From Buttiauxella brennerae ATCC 51605 (GTDB lineage: Bacteria; Pseudomonadota; Gammaproteobacteria; Enterobacterales; Enterobacteriaceae), in contig NZ_LXER01000040.1 of assembly GCF_001654925.1 (NCBI RefSeq), forward strand, positions 229,469-293,468: a DNA stretch of 64,000 nt, written 5' to 3'. The position numbers were made by a program, and so were the translations under genes. The notes beneath the pieces are model-generated. The model ran no database searches and was not told the DNA's origin. It saw nothing but the letters and a program-made list of their open reading frames with translations. Of this stretch, positions 1 through 9,903 are shown piece after piece; position 1 is the first letter of the stretch, and every line of letters starts with the position of its first letter.

Positions 1-1113
1 AACGCATGTCTTGTGGATGACACCGTTATCGACATCGCGTTGAAGGACGGAAAAATTGCAGCACTTGGCGAAATCACAGGTGAGGCGAAAGAAGAGCGCC
101 AGCTCAATGGCGAATATTATGTCAGTGCAGGCTGGATTGATTCCCACGTCCACTGCTACCAAAAATCCCCGATTTATCACGACGACCCTGACAGCATTGG
201 CATAAATACTGGCGTCACGACGGTTGTTGATGCCGGGAGCACGGGTGCTGATGATATTGATGAGTTTTACGAGCTGACGCGCAAAGCCACGACGGATGTT
301 TACGCGTTACTGAACATTTCCCGCGTTGGACTGATTGCGCAGAACGAACTGTCGGATATGGCGAATATCGACAAAATCGCCGTGCGTGACGCGGTAAAGC
401 GCCACCCTGGTTTTATCGTCGGCATCAAAGCGCGCATGAGCAGCAGCGTCGTCGGCGTGAACGGCATTAAACCGCTGGAGCGCGCGAAAGAAATCCAGCG
501 TGAAAACGGTGATTTGCCGCTGATGGTACACATTGGCAATAACCCGCCAGACCTCGACGAAATTGCCGATTTGCTGACAACCGGCGACATCATTACCCAC
601 TGCTACAACGGCAAACCGAACCGCATTTTGACACCTGCCGGTGAATTGCGGGCATCAATTTCAAGCGCCATTCAGCGCGGCGTGCGCCTCGATGTGGGCC
701 ACGGTTCCGCCAGTTTCAGCTTTGAAGTGGCGAAAATTGCCATCGGCAAAGGGATTTTACCGCACACCATCAGCTCCGATATTTACTGCCGTAACCGCAT
801 TAATGGCCCGGTGCATAGCCTTGGCGTGGTGATGTCTAAATTCCTCTCCATTGGTATGTCACTTCCACAAGTGATTGATTGTGTTACCGCTCATGCCGCC
901 GATGGTTTACGCCTGGCCAGTAAAGGGCGCTTGTCCGTTGGCCTTGATGGCGACCTGACCATTTTTACTCAACGCCGCCAGCCGACGGTCTTTACCGACT
1001 CAGAAAGCCAGACTCTCCAGGGTGAACAACTGTTGGTTGCACTCGCCGCAGTTCGTGCCGGGAAGTGGTTTGTTACCGAACAAGGGAAGGAAGAACATGT
1101 CTTCGATTTATGA
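1..1113 (+). CDS. Amidohydrolase/deacetylase-family metallohydrolase (5' end outside window)
   Basis: The reading frame is open from base 1, and residues before the GTG at 13 still fit the family, so the true start lies upstream of the window. The fold is a dihydroorotase/deacetylase-like TIM barrel. Visible metal-site motifs are DSHVH (HxH) near the N-terminus, a central VGIKARMS with a probable carbamylated lysine, MVHIG and THCYNG histidines, and an aspartate in SSDIYC. The last 17 bases overlap the next gene, so the two are translationally coupled. Family members sit with DgaE/DgaF-like enzymes and are thought to act on amide or acetylated amino-sugar acids. The exact substrate is inferred, not seen. 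Confidence 0.85.
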   Translation, partial: NACLVDDTVIDIALKDGKIAALGEITGEAKEERQLNGEYYVSAGWIDSHVHCYQKSPIYHDDPDSIGINTGVTTVVDAGSTGADDIDEFYELTRKATTDVYALLNISRVGLIAQNELSDMANIDKIAVRDAVKRHPGFIVGIKARMSSSVVGVNGIKPLERAKEIQRENGDLPLMVHIGNNPPDLDEIADLLTTGDIITHCYNGKPNRILTPAGELRASISSAIQRGVRLDVGHGSASFSFEVAKIAIGKGILPHTISSDIYCRNRINGPVHSLGVVMSKFLSIGMSLPQVIDCVTAHAADGLRLASKGRLSVGLDGDLTIFTQRRQPTVFTDSESQTLQGEQLLVALAAVRAGKWFVTEQGKEEHVFDL

Positions 1114-2215
1114 GAAATACAATTTAAAACAAGTCATTAATGCTTCTGGCCGCATGACGGCGCTCGGTGTTTCTACCCCGCGCCCTGAAGTGGTCGAAGC
1201 CGTGACCACCGGCATGAATCATTACTTTGAAATGAAAGACCTGGTGAACAAAACCGGGGAATACATTGCTAAATTGCTCGAAGTTGAAGGCGCGACGGTT
1301 GTCTCTTGTGCATCAGCGGGGATCGCACAATCCGTGGCGGCTGTACTGGTAAAAGACAACGCCTGGCTGATTGAAAACCTGCACGCCGCACCCCTTGAAA
1401 ACAACGAGATCGTGCTGCCGAAAGGCCACAACGTGAACTTCGGCGCACCGGTTGGCACCATGGTGAATCTCGGTGGCGGCAAAGTGGTTGAAGCGGGTTA
1501 TGCAAACGAATGTTCAGCTGACCAACTGGCAGCGGCGATTTCCCCGCGCACCGCCGCCATTTTGTATATCAAATCGCACCACTCGGTACAGAAAAGCATG
1601 CTTAGCGTTGAGCAGGCCGTGGTCGTGGCTCGCAAACATAACCTGCCGCTCATTGTTGATGCTGCCGCGGAAGAAGATTTGCAGTGCTACTACCGTGCGG
1701 GTGCGGATCTGGTGATTTACAGCGGCGCGAAAGCGATTGAAGGGCCAACCAGCGGCCTGGTGATTGGCAAAACGCAGTATGTTGAATGGGTAAAACTGCA
1801 AACCGGCGGTATTGGCCGCGCCATGAAAGTCGGCAAAGAGGGCATTCTCGGCCTGACCTGCGCCATCGAACACTATTTAACGGCCGCCAAAGAAAGCGGT
1901 ACGCAAATGGTCGAAAAAATGACGCCGTTTATCGACAGTCTCAACACCCTTGATGGCGTGAGTGCACGTGTGGTGTGGGACGCCGCAGGCCGTGATATCG
2001 CCCGTACAGAAATTAAGTTCGATGAGGTAGTTATTGGTATCGGCACTTCGGAATTAGTGAGCGCGCTGAAACAGGGCGAGTACGCGATTTTCTTCCGTGG
2101 CTACAAAGCCAATGAAGGGATTATTGAAGCCGATGTGCGCAGCGTCAGCCCACAACAGCTAGAGATTATTTATCACTGCATTAACGCACTGGTAAGCAAG
2201 GAGAAGCAGGCATGA
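1097..2215 (+). CDS. DgaE-family SelA-like PLP-dependent ammonia-lyase
   Basis: This is a fold-type I PLP enzyme of 372 residues counted from the ATG at 1097, which has an AGGAAG-type ribosome site inside the upstream gene. The ORF is open further upstream, but family members begin near MSSIYEKYNL. The SGAKAIEGP segment holds the probable Schiff-base lysine (about K212), with the cofactor aspartate near D188 in LIVDAAAEED. Relatives such as DgaE deaminate and dehydrate D-glucosaminate 6-phosphate to a 2-keto-3-deoxy-6-phosphate sugar acid. The adjoining KDGP aldolase would cleave that product. The stop overlaps the next start as ATGA, so the genes form one operon. Confidence 0.85.
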   Translation: MSSIYEKYNLKQVINASGRMTALGVSTPRPEVVEAVTTGMNHYFEMKDLVNKTGEYIAKLLEVEGATVVSCASAGIAQSVAAVLVKDNAWLIENLHAAPLENNEIVLPKGHNVNFGAPVGTMVNLGGGKVVEAGYANECSADQLAAAISPRTAAILYIKSHHSVQKSMLSVEQAVVVARKHNLPLIVDAAAEEDLQCYYRAGADLVIYSGAKAIEGPTSGLVIGKTQYVEWVKLQTGGIGRAMKVGKEGILGLTCAIEHYLTAAKESGTQMVEKMTPFIDSLNTLDGVSARVVWDAAGRDIARTEIKFDEVVIGIGTSELVSALKQGEYAIFFRGYKANEGIIEADVRSVSPQQLEIIYHCINALVSKEKQA

Positions 2216-2952
2216 AATTGACCCCGAATTTTTACCGCGACCGTGTGTGCCTGAATGTGCTGGCGGGTTCGAAAGAGAACGCGAAAGAGATTTATGACGC
2301 GGCGCAAGGCCATGTGCTGGTCGGCGTGCTTTCCAAAAACTACCCGGATGTCGCCAGTGCCGTGGCGGATATGCGTGAGTACGCGGCATTGATCGAGAAT
2401 GCGCTGTCCGTAGGGCTTGGCGCGGGCGACCCAAATCAGTCGGCGATGGTCAGTGAAATCTCCCGCCAGGTACAACCGCAGCATGTAAACCAGGTGTTCA
2501 CTGGCGTGGGCGCAAGCCGTGCGTTGCTTGGGCAAAACGAAAGCGTGGTCAATGGCCTGGTTTCCCCAACGGGAATGGTCGGGATGGTAAAAATTTCCAC
2601 CGGCCCACTGAGTTCAGCTTCTTCTGACGGCATTGTGTCTGTTGATACAGCGATTGCTTTGCTTAAAGATATGGGCGGCAGCTCAATCAAATATTTCCCG
2701 ATGGGTGGCCTGAAATACCGTGATGAGTTCCGGGCTGTGGCATTGGCCTGTGCGAAGCACGATTTCTGGCTGGAACCCACCGGTGGGATCGATCTTGAAA
2801 ACTACGAAGAGATCCTGAAGATCGCTCTGGACGCGGGCGTGAGTAAAATTATTCCGCATATTTACAGCTCGATTATTGATAAAGCGAGCGGCAATACGCG
2901 CCCGGATGATGTGCGTACGTTGCTGGAAATGACGAAGAAGTTGGTCGGCTAA
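2212..2952 (+). CDS. KDGP aldolase family protein (DgaF-like)
   Basis: A 246-residue protein of the 2-dehydro-3-deoxy-phosphogluconate/galactonate aldolase-like family (DgaF type). The segment GGSSIKYFPMGG carries the expected Schiff-base lysine near K160, followed by WLEPTGGID, a typical phosphate-binding end of a TIM barrel. It should split a 2-keto-3-deoxy-6-phospho sugar acid into pyruvate and glyceraldehyde 3-phosphate. It overlaps the PLP lyase gene by four bases. The downstream gap holds a long palindromic repeat before the lactonase gene. Family assignment is firm; the precise stereochemistry of the substrate is inferred. Confidence 0.85.
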   Translation: MKLTPNFYRDRVCLNVLAGSKENAKEIYDAAQGHVLVGVLSKNYPDVASAVADMREYAALIENALSVGLGAGDPNQSAMVSEISRQVQPQHVNQVFTGVGASRALLGQNESVVNGLVSPTGMVGMVKISTGPLSSASSDGIVSVDTAIALLKDMGGSSIKYFPMGGLKYRDEFRAVALACAKHDFWLEPTGGIDLENYEEILKIALDAGVSKIIPHIYSSIIDKASGNTRPDDVRTLLEMTKKLVG

Positions 2953-2958
2953 AATTTG

Positions 2959-3044
2959 CCCTCACCCTAACCCTCTCCCCCAGGGAGAGGGGATTAACCG
3001 AGTCTTTTTCTCCCTCCCCTGTGGGAGAGGGCCGGGGTGAGGGC
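2959..3044. repeat. Dispersed palindromic repeat, family B, copy 1
   Basis: The two ends are inverted: CCCTCACCCTAACCCTCTCC on the left and a GGAGAGGG...GGGTGAGGG-type end on the right. Related copies lie at 6141-6218, 29721-29753 and 31865-31939. It sits inside an operon, between the aldolase and lactonase genes, where its RNA form would fold into a large stem. Confidence 0.85.
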
Positions 3045-3064
3045 ACAAACAACAAGGATCTCAA

Positions 3065-4162
3065 ATGCCTCCAGCACAAAACCAATTCGCCTGGCTTGGC
3101 ACTTATCACCCCAACGGCGAAGGGCTGTACCGCTTTCATGTCGATGCAAAAACAGGTGCGCTGAACAACAAAACCTTAGTCAGCGCATTACCGAACGCAG
3201 CGCAACTGACAGCCTCGAAAGATGGCAAAACACTGTATGTCGCCTGCGAAGTAGACACCGGCATTGTTACCGCATTCCGTGTTGGCGAAAACGGGGACCT
3301 GCAAGAACTTAACCAGGTTTCATCGGGTGGTGCAGGGGCGGTTTATCTGTCACTCACGCCAAACGAACGGCACCTGCTGGTGGCCAATTACACCAGTGGT
3401 TCTGTTGCCGTGCTACCGGTGAAAGAGGACGGTAGCCTCGCTGAAGCCTGCGATGTCAAACAGGATACGGGGCCGGTGGGGGCAGCCAAACCCGAAGCCG
3501 CAGTGGAAGGCAGTTTTGCGGTGAGCGGCCACAAAGGTCCGCACGCGCATATGATTCGCACCGATCCCAGCGGGAAATATGTGTTTACCACCGATCTTGG
3601 GCTCGACAGGATCTACCAGTATCTTTTCGATGGCACCAACGGAAAACTCACGCCAAACGATCCTCCCTATATTGATGCTTCATCGAAAGGAGCTGGACCA
3701 CGCCATTTTGTGTTTACCCCGGAAGGTGATGGTTTATGGCTGATCAACGAAGAGGCGTCTACGCTGACTCACTACCAAATCGATGTAAGCAAAGGAACTT
3801 TACGCGAAGGCGAGAGCATTTCATCTTTGCCGAAAGGGTTTAAGGGCACCAGCTTTGCTGCGGGTCTGGTGCTGAGCCACGACGGAAAACAGTTGTATGT
3901 TGCTAACCGTTTGCATAACAGCATTGGGCACTTTACGGTAACCTCAAAGGGTAAATTAATTCATCAGGATGATGTCTGGACGCGCGGTGATTACCCACGC
4001 AACTTAACTCTCGACCATACTGGACAGTATCTTTACGTCATGAATCAGCGCAGCGACAACATTACTCGCTTTAATGTTGCCCAATCGAGCGGAAGACTGA
4101 CCTTTGTGGAAGATTACTGTGCGGCTGGAAGCCCGTCACAGATGATCCTGACACCTGCATAG
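3065..4162 (+). CDS. Lactonase family beta-propeller protein (YbhE/Pgl-like)
   Basis: A 365-residue seven-bladed beta-propeller of the 6-phosphogluconolactonase (Pgl/YbhE) family. Visible signatures are repeated blade motifs such as LYVACEVDTG, HLLVANYTSGSV, GPHAHMIRTDPSGKYVF, GAGPRHFVFTPEG and LYVANRLHNSI, with the conserved HAH and PRH segments of the active-site channel. The ATG at 3065 follows AAGGA at normal spacing. It belongs to the preceding catabolic cluster and may open a sugar lactone that enters it. The canonical Pgl is shorter (about 331 residues) and usually elsewhere, so this is a paralogue. Confidence 0.85.
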   Translation: MPPAQNQFAWLGTYHPNGEGLYRFHVDAKTGALNNKTLVSALPNAAQLTASKDGKTLYVACEVDTGIVTAFRVGENGDLQELNQVSSGGAGAVYLSLTPNERHLLVANYTSGSVAVLPVKEDGSLAEACDVKQDTGPVGAAKPEAAVEGSFAVSGHKGPHAHMIRTDPSGKYVFTTDLGLDRIYQYLFDGTNGKLTPNDPPYIDASSKGAGPRHFVFTPEGDGLWLINEEASTLTHYQIDVSKGTLREGESISSLPKGFKGTSFAAGLVLSHDGKQLYVANRLHNSIGHFTVTSKGKLIHQDDVWTRGDYPRNLTLDHTGQYLYVMNQRSDNITRFNVAQSSGRLTFVEDYCAAGSPSQMILTPA

Positions 4163-4213
4163 TCGTTGCTGTACCGGGCGCGGGTTGTGCCTGTTTAATG
4201 AAAGGAAACGGAA

Positions 4214-6124
4214 GTGAGATTCCCCAACCAACGTCTGGCCCAGCTGTTTGAGATGCTACAAAACGAGACGCTGCCCCAGGATGAACTGGCGCGGCGTTTA
4301 TCTGTTTCTACCCGTACGGTGCGGGCCGATATTACCGCCCTGAATGCATTGATGGCCGCACACGGCGCGCAATTTGTTCTGAACCGGGGTGCCGGATATC
4401 AGCTCAATATTGCCGATCGGTCGCTCTATCAAGAACTGGTGCAGCAGCCATCTCGCCAGTTGCGTATTCCGCGCAACTCCCCTGATCGAGTGCATTACCT
4501 CGTGGTGCGCTTTCTGACATCGGCATTCTCTTTAAAACTCGAAGATCTGGCGGAAGAGTGGTTTGTGAGCCGCGGGACATTGCAAAGTGATATGGCCGAA
4601 GTGCGCGAATGGCTGGCTCGCTACAATCTGACGATCGAAACCCGCCCACGCCACGGCATGAAGTTGTTTGGCAGTGAAATGTCAGTGCGCGCCTGTTTGA
4701 CCGATTTGCTCTGGAAACTCACTCAGGAAGACAGTGAAAACCCACTGCTGACCGAAGAGGCGCTGAACGCCGGTGTGCCAGAGCAGCTGGCGGCAGAACT
4801 GCATAACTGTTTCACGCGTTGCCGTATTCGTCTGACTGATGAAAGTGAGCAGTTTATCCGCTTGTATTGTGCTGTTGCGGTCAGGCGCATCAGTGAGGGT
4901 TACCCGCTGCCGGAGTTTAGCGCTGAAAACGTCGACGAAGCGGTGCGCGAAGCAGCCCGGCAAATCACCGAGATTATTCAGCGACTTGCCGATAAACCGC
5001 TGTCTGATGCGGAAGAGCAGTGGTTGCAGGTGCATATCGCCTCGCGCCAGGTACAAGAAGTGGCGCCGAGCGCCATCAGTGCTGACGATGATGAAGCGCT
5101 GGTGAACTATATCCTGAGCTTTATTAATACCAACTATAACTACAACTTACTGACCGATAGGCAGTTGCATGCCGATTTGCTTACGCATATCAAAACCATG
5201 ATCACCCGCGTGCGCTATCAGATAAACATTCCCAACCCACTGCTTGAAAACATTAAGCAGCATTATCCGATGGCCTACGACATGACGCTTGCGGCGGTGT
5301 CGAGCTGGGGCAAATACACACCTTATGTGATTAGCGAAAACGAAATTGGTTTCCTGGTGCTGCATATTGGCGTCGGTCTGGAGAGGCATTACAACATTGG
5401 CTATCAGCGCCATCCGCGTGTGCTGCTGGTTTGCGATACCGGGAACTCAACGGTACGCATGATTCAGGCGATGCTGTTGCGTAAATATCCGCAGATTGAG
5501 GTGACGCAGATCATTTCGCTGCGGGAGTATGAACAGCTTGATGAGGTTGAGGAAGATTTTGTTATCTCCACGGCGCGCATTAGCGATAAACAAAAGCCTA
5601 CCGTTGTGGTTGCCCCGTTCCCGACAGAGTACCAGCTCGAACAGCTGGGCAAACTGGTGCTGGTGGATCGCACCCGCCCGTACATGCTGGATAAATTCTT
5701 CGATGCCAGCCATTTCCGGGTCATTGATGAGCCGATGAGCCAGCAGGAGTTGTTCAGCACCCTTTGCCAGCAGCTTGAACGGGAAGGCTATGTGGCGGCC
5801 GATTTTTACCCTTCGGTGGTCGAGCGCGAGGCCATCGTCAGCACCGTATTGGGCGAGGGAATTGCGTTGCCTCACTCGCTGGGGCTGATGGCGAACAAGA
5901 CCGTGGTCTACACCGTGCTTGCACCACAGGGTATTCGTTGGGGTGATGAAACAGCACATGTCATTTTCTTACTGGCAATCAGCAAAAGCGAGTACGAAGA
6001 GGCGATGGCGATTTACGATCTGTTTGTCACTTTCCTGCGCGAAAGGGCGATGCCGCGTTTGCGGGATAGTCAGAGTTTTGAGGAGTTTAAAGCGGTGGCG
6101 ATGGATTGTTTGAGCCGGTTTTAA
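4214..6124 (+). CDS. BglG/LicR-family PRD transcriptional regulator with EIIB and EIIA domains
   Basis: A 636-residue multidomain PTS-controlled regulator with a GTG start after GGAAACGGAA. In order: an N-terminal winged HTH (about 7-47), a second Mga-like HTH (about 105-140), two PTS regulation domains (about 170-395; PRD2 histidines near 325 and 384), a GatB-like EIIB domain (VCDTGNSTVRM, Cys about 407) and a C-terminal fructose/mannitol-type EIIA (GIALPHS, His about 554). Proteins of this layout act as DNA-binding activators whose PRDs are phosphorylated by HPr and specific EII components. It should control the upstream catabolic genes and, by inference, a cognate PTS outside the window. 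Confidence 0.9.
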   Translation: MRFPNQRLAQLFEMLQNETLPQDELARRLSVSTRTVRADITALNALMAAHGAQFVLNRGAGYQLNIADRSLYQELVQQPSRQLRIPRNSPDRVHYLVVRFLTSAFSLKLEDLAEEWFVSRGTLQSDMAEVREWLARYNLTIETRPRHGMKLFGSEMSVRACLTDLLWKLTQEDSENPLLTEEALNAGVPEQLAAELHNCFTRCRIRLTDESEQFIRLYCAVAVRRISEGYPLPEFSAENVDEAVREAARQITEIIQRLADKPLSDAEEQWLQVHIASRQVQEVAPSAISADDDEALVNYILSFINTNYNYNLLTDRQLHADLLTHIKTMITRVRYQINIPNPLLENIKQHYPMAYDMTLAAVSSWGKYTPYVISENEIGFLVLHIGVGLERHYNIGYQRHPRVLLVCDTGNSTVRMIQAMLLRKYPQIEVTQIISLREYEQLDEVEEDFVISTARISDKQKPTVVVAPFPTEYQLEQLGKLVLVDRTRPYMLDKFFDASHFRVIDEPMSQQELFSTLCQQLEREGYVAADFYPSVVEREAIVSTVLGEGIALPHSLGLMANKTVVYTVLAPQGIRWGDETAHVIFLLAISKSEYEEAMAIYDLFVTFLRERAMPRLRDSQSFEEFKAVAMDCLSRF

Positions 6125-6140
6125 CAGTAAAACCACCTTC

Positions 6141-6218
6141 ATCCCAGCCTTCTCCCAGAGGGAGAAGGAGAAAACCGGACAATTCCCTCTCCTGGGGGAG
6201 AGGGTTAGGGTGAGGGCG
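6141..6218. repeat. Dispersed palindromic repeat, family B, copy 2
   Basis: Two inverted arms separated by a core GAGAAAACCGGACAATTCCC that is shared with the copy at 31865-31939. It lies between the convergent regulator gene and dolP and could serve as a shared 3' structure. Confidence 0.85.
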
Positions 6219-6229
6219 TTATACCAGAA

Positions 6230-6805
6230 CTACTTCAGAATCGTAAACGCGGTCGTCACATGCTTCACGCCACTGACTCGGCTGGCAATATCAGCCGCAG
6301 CTTTCGCTTCTCTGTCGGTCAGCAGACCCAACAAGAACACTTCGCCATTCTCAGTCGTCACTTTCACATTTGTCGATTTCACCTGGTCGCTTGCCAGCAA
6401 CTGCGAACGCACTTTGGTGGTAATCCAGGTATCATTTGAAGCCGTTCCCAGTCCAATCGGTGCCATGGTACGGATTTCGTTGTACACCTCGGTGGTACCA
6501 TCAACGCCAAGTGCAATTTGCTTAGCCTGAGCTGACAAATTGGCGTTTGGTGACTGGCCTACCAACAGCACTTTGCCCTGATATGCAGTCACGTTAATGC
6601 GCGTTTCTTTCTTGATTTGTTCGTCTTTGGCCAGTGCGCTATTTACGCGCAATTCCAGCGTACCATCGTCAACCTGAGTACCGACGGAGCGTGGGTCTGT
6701 CGCCGTTTTCGTGGCAACAGCCGCACTACCAACCACAGCGGCAGCAACACAACCTTGTAGCACTAGCGCAGAAATAAGGACTGCGAGTGGCTTAAATGCC
6801 TTCAT
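6230..6805 (-). CDS. dolP: Division and outer-membrane stress-associated lipoprotein DolP (YraP)
   Basis: A 191-residue lipoprotein. The N-terminus has a signal peptide ending in the lipobox LQGC (Cys 19), followed by two BON domains that bind anionic phospholipid. It is an outer-membrane lipoprotein supporting envelope integrity and septal amidase activation. It follows diaA with a 9-base gap and is the last gene of the lpoA-yraN-diaA-dolP group. In relatives dolP also has its own sigma-E promoter inside diaA; this was not traced here. Length and domain order match E. coli DolP. Confidence 0.97.
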   Translation of the reverse strand: MKAFKPLAVLISALVLQGCVAAAVVGSAAVATKTATDPRSVGTQVDDGTLELRVNSALAKDEQIKKETRINVTAYQGKVLLVGQSPNANLSAQAKQIALGVDGTTEVYNEIRTMAPIGLGTASNDTWITTKVRSQLLASDQVKSTNVKVTTENGEVFLLGLLTDREAKAAADIASRVSGVKHVTTAFTILK

Positions 6806-6814
6806 CTGTACTCC

Positions 6815-7405
6815 TTAATCGTCCTGGTGAGGGAATAACGTATTATCAATCAGATCGCATAGGCAGTTTATCGTCAGCATATGCATTTCCTGAATGCGTG
6901 CGCTACGGTGAGAAGGGATGCGAATCTCAACATCCTGTGGCCCTAATAGCCCGGCCAATTCCCCACCATCATAGCCAGTCAGCGCAACGATAGTCATGTC
7001 ACGCGTCACAGCGGCTTCTACCGCTTTGACAATATCACGACTGTTGCCGCGGGTCGAAATGGCGAGCAAAACATCACCTGTTTGACCTAACGCACGTACT
7101 TGTTTGGCATACACTTCTTCGTGTAAACGATCGTTTGCGATTGCGGTTAAGACCACATTATCAGCATTAAGTGCAATGGCAGGTAAACTCGGTCGCTCAG
7201 TTTCAAAGCGGTTGATCATGCTGGCGGCAAAATGCTGGGCGTTAGCCGCAGACGTGCCGTTGCCACAGCAAAGAATTTTATTACCGTTAAGCAGCGACTG
7301 AACCAGTGTCATTGCTGCACGGGAGATAGCATCTGGCAGAGCTTCCGCTGCGGCAATCTGGGTTTGAATACTTTCCGTGAAGCAGACTCTGATTCTTTCG
7401 AGCAC
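6815..7405 (-). CDS. diaA: DnaA initiator-associating protein DiaA
   Basis: A 196-residue SIS-domain protein. The phosphosugar-isomerase-like fold shows [19 protein letters not shown] and [14 protein letters not shown], matching E. coli DiaA along its whole length. DiaA forms a homotetramer that binds several DnaA molecules at oriC and promotes timely initiation of replication. It lies 19 bases after yraN and 9 before dolP in an apparent operon. Confidence 0.97.
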   Translation of the reverse strand: MLERIRVCFTESIQTQIAAAEALPDAISRAAMTLVQSLLNGNKILCCGNGTSAANAQHFAASMINRFETERPSLPAIALNADNVVLTAIANDRLHEEVYAKQVRALGQTGDVLLAISTRGNSRDIVKAVEAAVTRDMTIVALTGYDGGELAGLLGPQDVEIRIPSHRSARIQEMHMLTINCLCDLIDNTLFPHQDD

Positions 7406-7424
7406 GTTAGTTTACCTGGTTACT

Positions 7425-7820
7425 TTAAACATCTGCGGTGAACGCGTTGGTTAACCACTCTATTTCATTGCCGGTGAAGGCTAACACATCGAAACGGCAA
7501 TCCACAGTATCAAAACTTCCTGATGTGCGGGCTAACCAATACGAAGCAGCATGTAACAATTTCTGTTGCTTGCGCCGGGTAACGCTTGCGGCAGCGCTAC
7601 CGAAGTGGTTTGAGCGGCGGTATCGCACTTCTACGAAGACGATAACCGCGCCGTGTTTCATGATGAGGTCGATTTCTCCACCACGAGAATGCACGTTGGC
7701 GGCAATGAAGCGCAGTCCTTTGCGTTCAAGAAAGTGGCGCGCCTGTGATTCGTAGTGCGCGCCAGCTTGTTGACGGGTCAGGATGCCGGAACGATTTGAC
7801 CTTGACTGAATTGCAGCCAA
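7425..7820 (-). CDS. yraN: UPF0102 family protein YraN
   Basis: A 131-residue protein with the UPF0102 endonuclease-like fold. The segment [22 protein letters not shown] contains the D...ExK pattern of PD-(D/E)XK nucleases. Its molecular role is not settled. Its start lies 43 bases inside the 3' end of lpoA, indicating translational coupling. Homologues keep this position next to lpoA. Confidence 0.95.
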   Translation of the reverse strand: MAAIQSRSNRSGILTRQQAGAHYESQARHFLERKGLRFIAANVHSRGGEIDLIMKHGAVIVFVEVRYRRSNHFGSAAASVTRRKQQKLLHAASYWLARTSGSFDTVDCRFDVLAFTGNEIEWLTNAFTADV

Positions 7821-9841
7821 TTTAACTTCCTGTTAATGACACAATCCTGGGTTGCAGAAAGCGTGCCGGTATTGCCATTCACCTGATAGCCAGGGACCTG
7901 GCGGATTTGAGAGAAGTGATTTGCCAGTGACCACGCGTCCACGCCCATGGCGTAAAGACGTGCCAGTGAGTAATCGTTATTTACGCTACCCAGTGCTTGC
8001 TGCATCAGCGATGGGTTGTTGCCGGCAAGCATCGGGATTTCACTGAACTGCAAACCTTCCATTTCCAGACGGAAATCCGGGCCATTCACACCCTGCGAAC
8101 TGCGCGAGCTGGCATACAGTTGTGCAGGGCTGCGGCTGCCGGTGCGCATCGCTATCATCGGTTTGATCAGCGCCACTTCGTCTGGCGTTGCCACGATATA
8201 AGCCGCATCAACGCCGCCGGAGGTGCCTGCGGTAATTTGTGCGTCGGTCGGTGGTGGTGGAATCGTCAGTCCGCCAATGGTTACGCCTGCCGGCTGAGCC
8301 GGAGCTGCGTTAACCGGGGTGCCGCTTAAAGCGATACCTGAACCGCTGTTAATCCCTTGTTTTAGCTCAGCAGTTGAACCGAACTTCTGCTGTAGTACCG
8401 TGCCACCACCGAGTTTCAGCCATTCATCGGCAAAAGCTTTAGTGACGCGATCGCCAAGGGCACTGCGCGGAACCAGCAATAGCGGAGCACGGTGACCTTG
8501 CTGCCAGATATGGCCGGCTGCATCACGCGCTTCGTCTTCCGGCGACAGGGCGAAATAGCAGATATTGGCGCGGTTCTGCACGTTTTCTGGCTGATTGAGT
8601 GCCAGGATATTCAACGGGGAAGTTGTTGTCGCCAGTTGGTCAACGTTGTTTTTAAGTAGTGGGCCGACCACTATTGTTGCGCCATCTTGCTGTGCCTGAG
8701 CGAGTATCTGCGCCAGTGGCTGCGTGGTGGTGTCGTAGACTTTAACTTCCGCTGATGGATTAGCGGGAGCAGTTGTAGCGGCCGCAGGCTGTGCTTGTGG
8801 TGCAGGCGCTGCTGGCGTTGCGGCAGGCTGTTGCGTTAAATCATCAACCGATGCCGCCGCCGGGCTTGCCACCATATTAGGGTCTGTAGGTTGTGGCAAC
8901 GCGGCCTGAGTGGTGTCTACAGGCTGCCCGTTGGCATCCGCAACTTGCGCTGTGGCAGTAGTTTGCGCAACCGGTGCTGAACCCATATTTTTCGCCGCTT
9001 CAAAGCCTTGCTGGATAGTGCGGCCAAATACCGCAGCCTGACCGTTTAAAGGCAGCAACAGCGCGATTTTCTCTGTAGAAGCAGGTTTGTAGTTCTGCAT
9101 GTTGCTCAGCTGCGCTGGCAACGCTTTCGCACCCGGGTTTTGCGGGTAACGCGTTTGCCAGTCTTTAATCCCGGCTTTGAGCATTTCGGGATCGTTGCGG
9201 TTGTCGTTCCACACGCGCTGCAGATCCAGCCAGCCTTGCAGTGTGTTTTCGTCAGCATTAATCACCAGCGAATTCATCTGTTCCGGCGTCATTTGAGACA
9301 GAGCCTGCCACGTACCGTCGATATTTTTCTGGTGTGCAGGGCCAGTCAGCATGGGCTCTTGTGCGATGTACGCACGCAGCAGTTCAAGCGACGGGCGGTT
9401 CTGGCTTGCGTCAATGACAGCCTGGTAATAACGCGCCTGCTGGTTTTTATTGAGCGAAGAAGGATCGATTTTGCTCAGGCGCGCGCTGGCGTCGGCAAAA
9501 TCCTTCTGGGCAACCTTCACCTCGGCTGCCAGCAACGTCTGCTCACGCACCTGTTCTTCATTCATCTCTTTTGGCAGTTGATTGTAGAGATCAACCGCTT
9601 GCTGAGTTTTGCCTTCTTTTAACAGCGCATGAATGGCGAGTAATTGCCAGGTGGTCTTGCTATCATCGCTACTTTGCTGCATTTGTTGCAGGTAATACGC
9701 TGAATCAGCAGTTGCCTCGCCCTGAATATGGGCAGCGGACTGGTCTGGTGCTTTAGTGGTACAGCCGGCAAAAATTAGCGCGGCCAGCATAACAGGCAGA
9801 CAACGCCCGGCTTTAGAACGAATAAATTTAGACGGTACCAT
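7778..9841 (-). CDS. lpoA: Penicillin-binding protein 1A activator LpoA
   Basis: A 687-residue outer-membrane lipoprotein. The signal peptide ends in the lipobox FAGC (Cys 27). An N-terminal TPR-like helical domain follows (about 35-250), then a C-terminal periplasmic-binding-protein-like domain interrupted by a low-complexity Ala/Pro/Gln-rich stretch (about 285-365). LpoA reaches through the periplasm to activate PBP1A transpeptidase. The Ala/Gln/Pro insert length varies among species, which explains small length differences from E. coli. It is divergent from rsmI, with 62 bases between the starts. Confidence 0.97.
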   Translation of the reverse strand: MVPSKFIRSKAGRCLPVMLAALIFAGCTTKAPDQSAAHIQGEATADSAYYLQQMQQSSDDSKTTWQLLAIHALLKEGKTQQAVDLYNQLPKEMNEEQVREQTLLAAEVKVAQKDFADASARLSKIDPSSLNKNQQARYYQAVIDASQNRPSLELLRAYIAQEPMLTGPAHQKNIDGTWQALSQMTPEQMNSLVINADENTLQGWLDLQRVWNDNRNDPEMLKAGIKDWQTRYPQNPGAKALPAQLSNMQNYKPASTEKIALLLPLNGQAAVFGRTIQQGFEAAKNMGSAPVAQTTATAQVADANGQPVDTTQAALPQPTDPNMVASPAAASVDDLTQQPAATPAAPAPQAQPAAATTAPANPSAEVKVYDTTTQPLAQILAQAQQDGATIVVGPLLKNNVDQLATTTSPLNILALNQPENVQNRANICYFALSPEDEARDAAGHIWQQGHRAPLLLVPRSALGDRVTKAFADEWLKLGGGTVLQQKFGSTAELKQGINSGSGIALSGTPVNAAPAQPAGVTIGGLTIPPPPTDAQITAGTSGGVDAAYIVATPDEVALIKPMIAMRTGSRSPAQLYASSRSSQGVNGPDFRLEMEGLQFSEIPMLAGNNPSLMQQALGSVNNDYSLARLYAMGVDAWSLANHFSQIRQVPGYQVNGNTGTLSATQDCVINRKLNWLQFSQGQIVPAS

Positions 9842-9903
9842 TCTGTATCCAGTGTAATTTTTATCTCAGTGTTCAATATTAAATCGGCAATACGGATGAA
9901 ACA

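Noticed and set aside
5447..5959. Long minus-strand ORF (170 codons) inside the PRD regulator gene
   Set aside because: It is antisense to a well-supported gene, has a shadow-like composition rich in His, Arg and Gln, and has no ribosome site or family motif.
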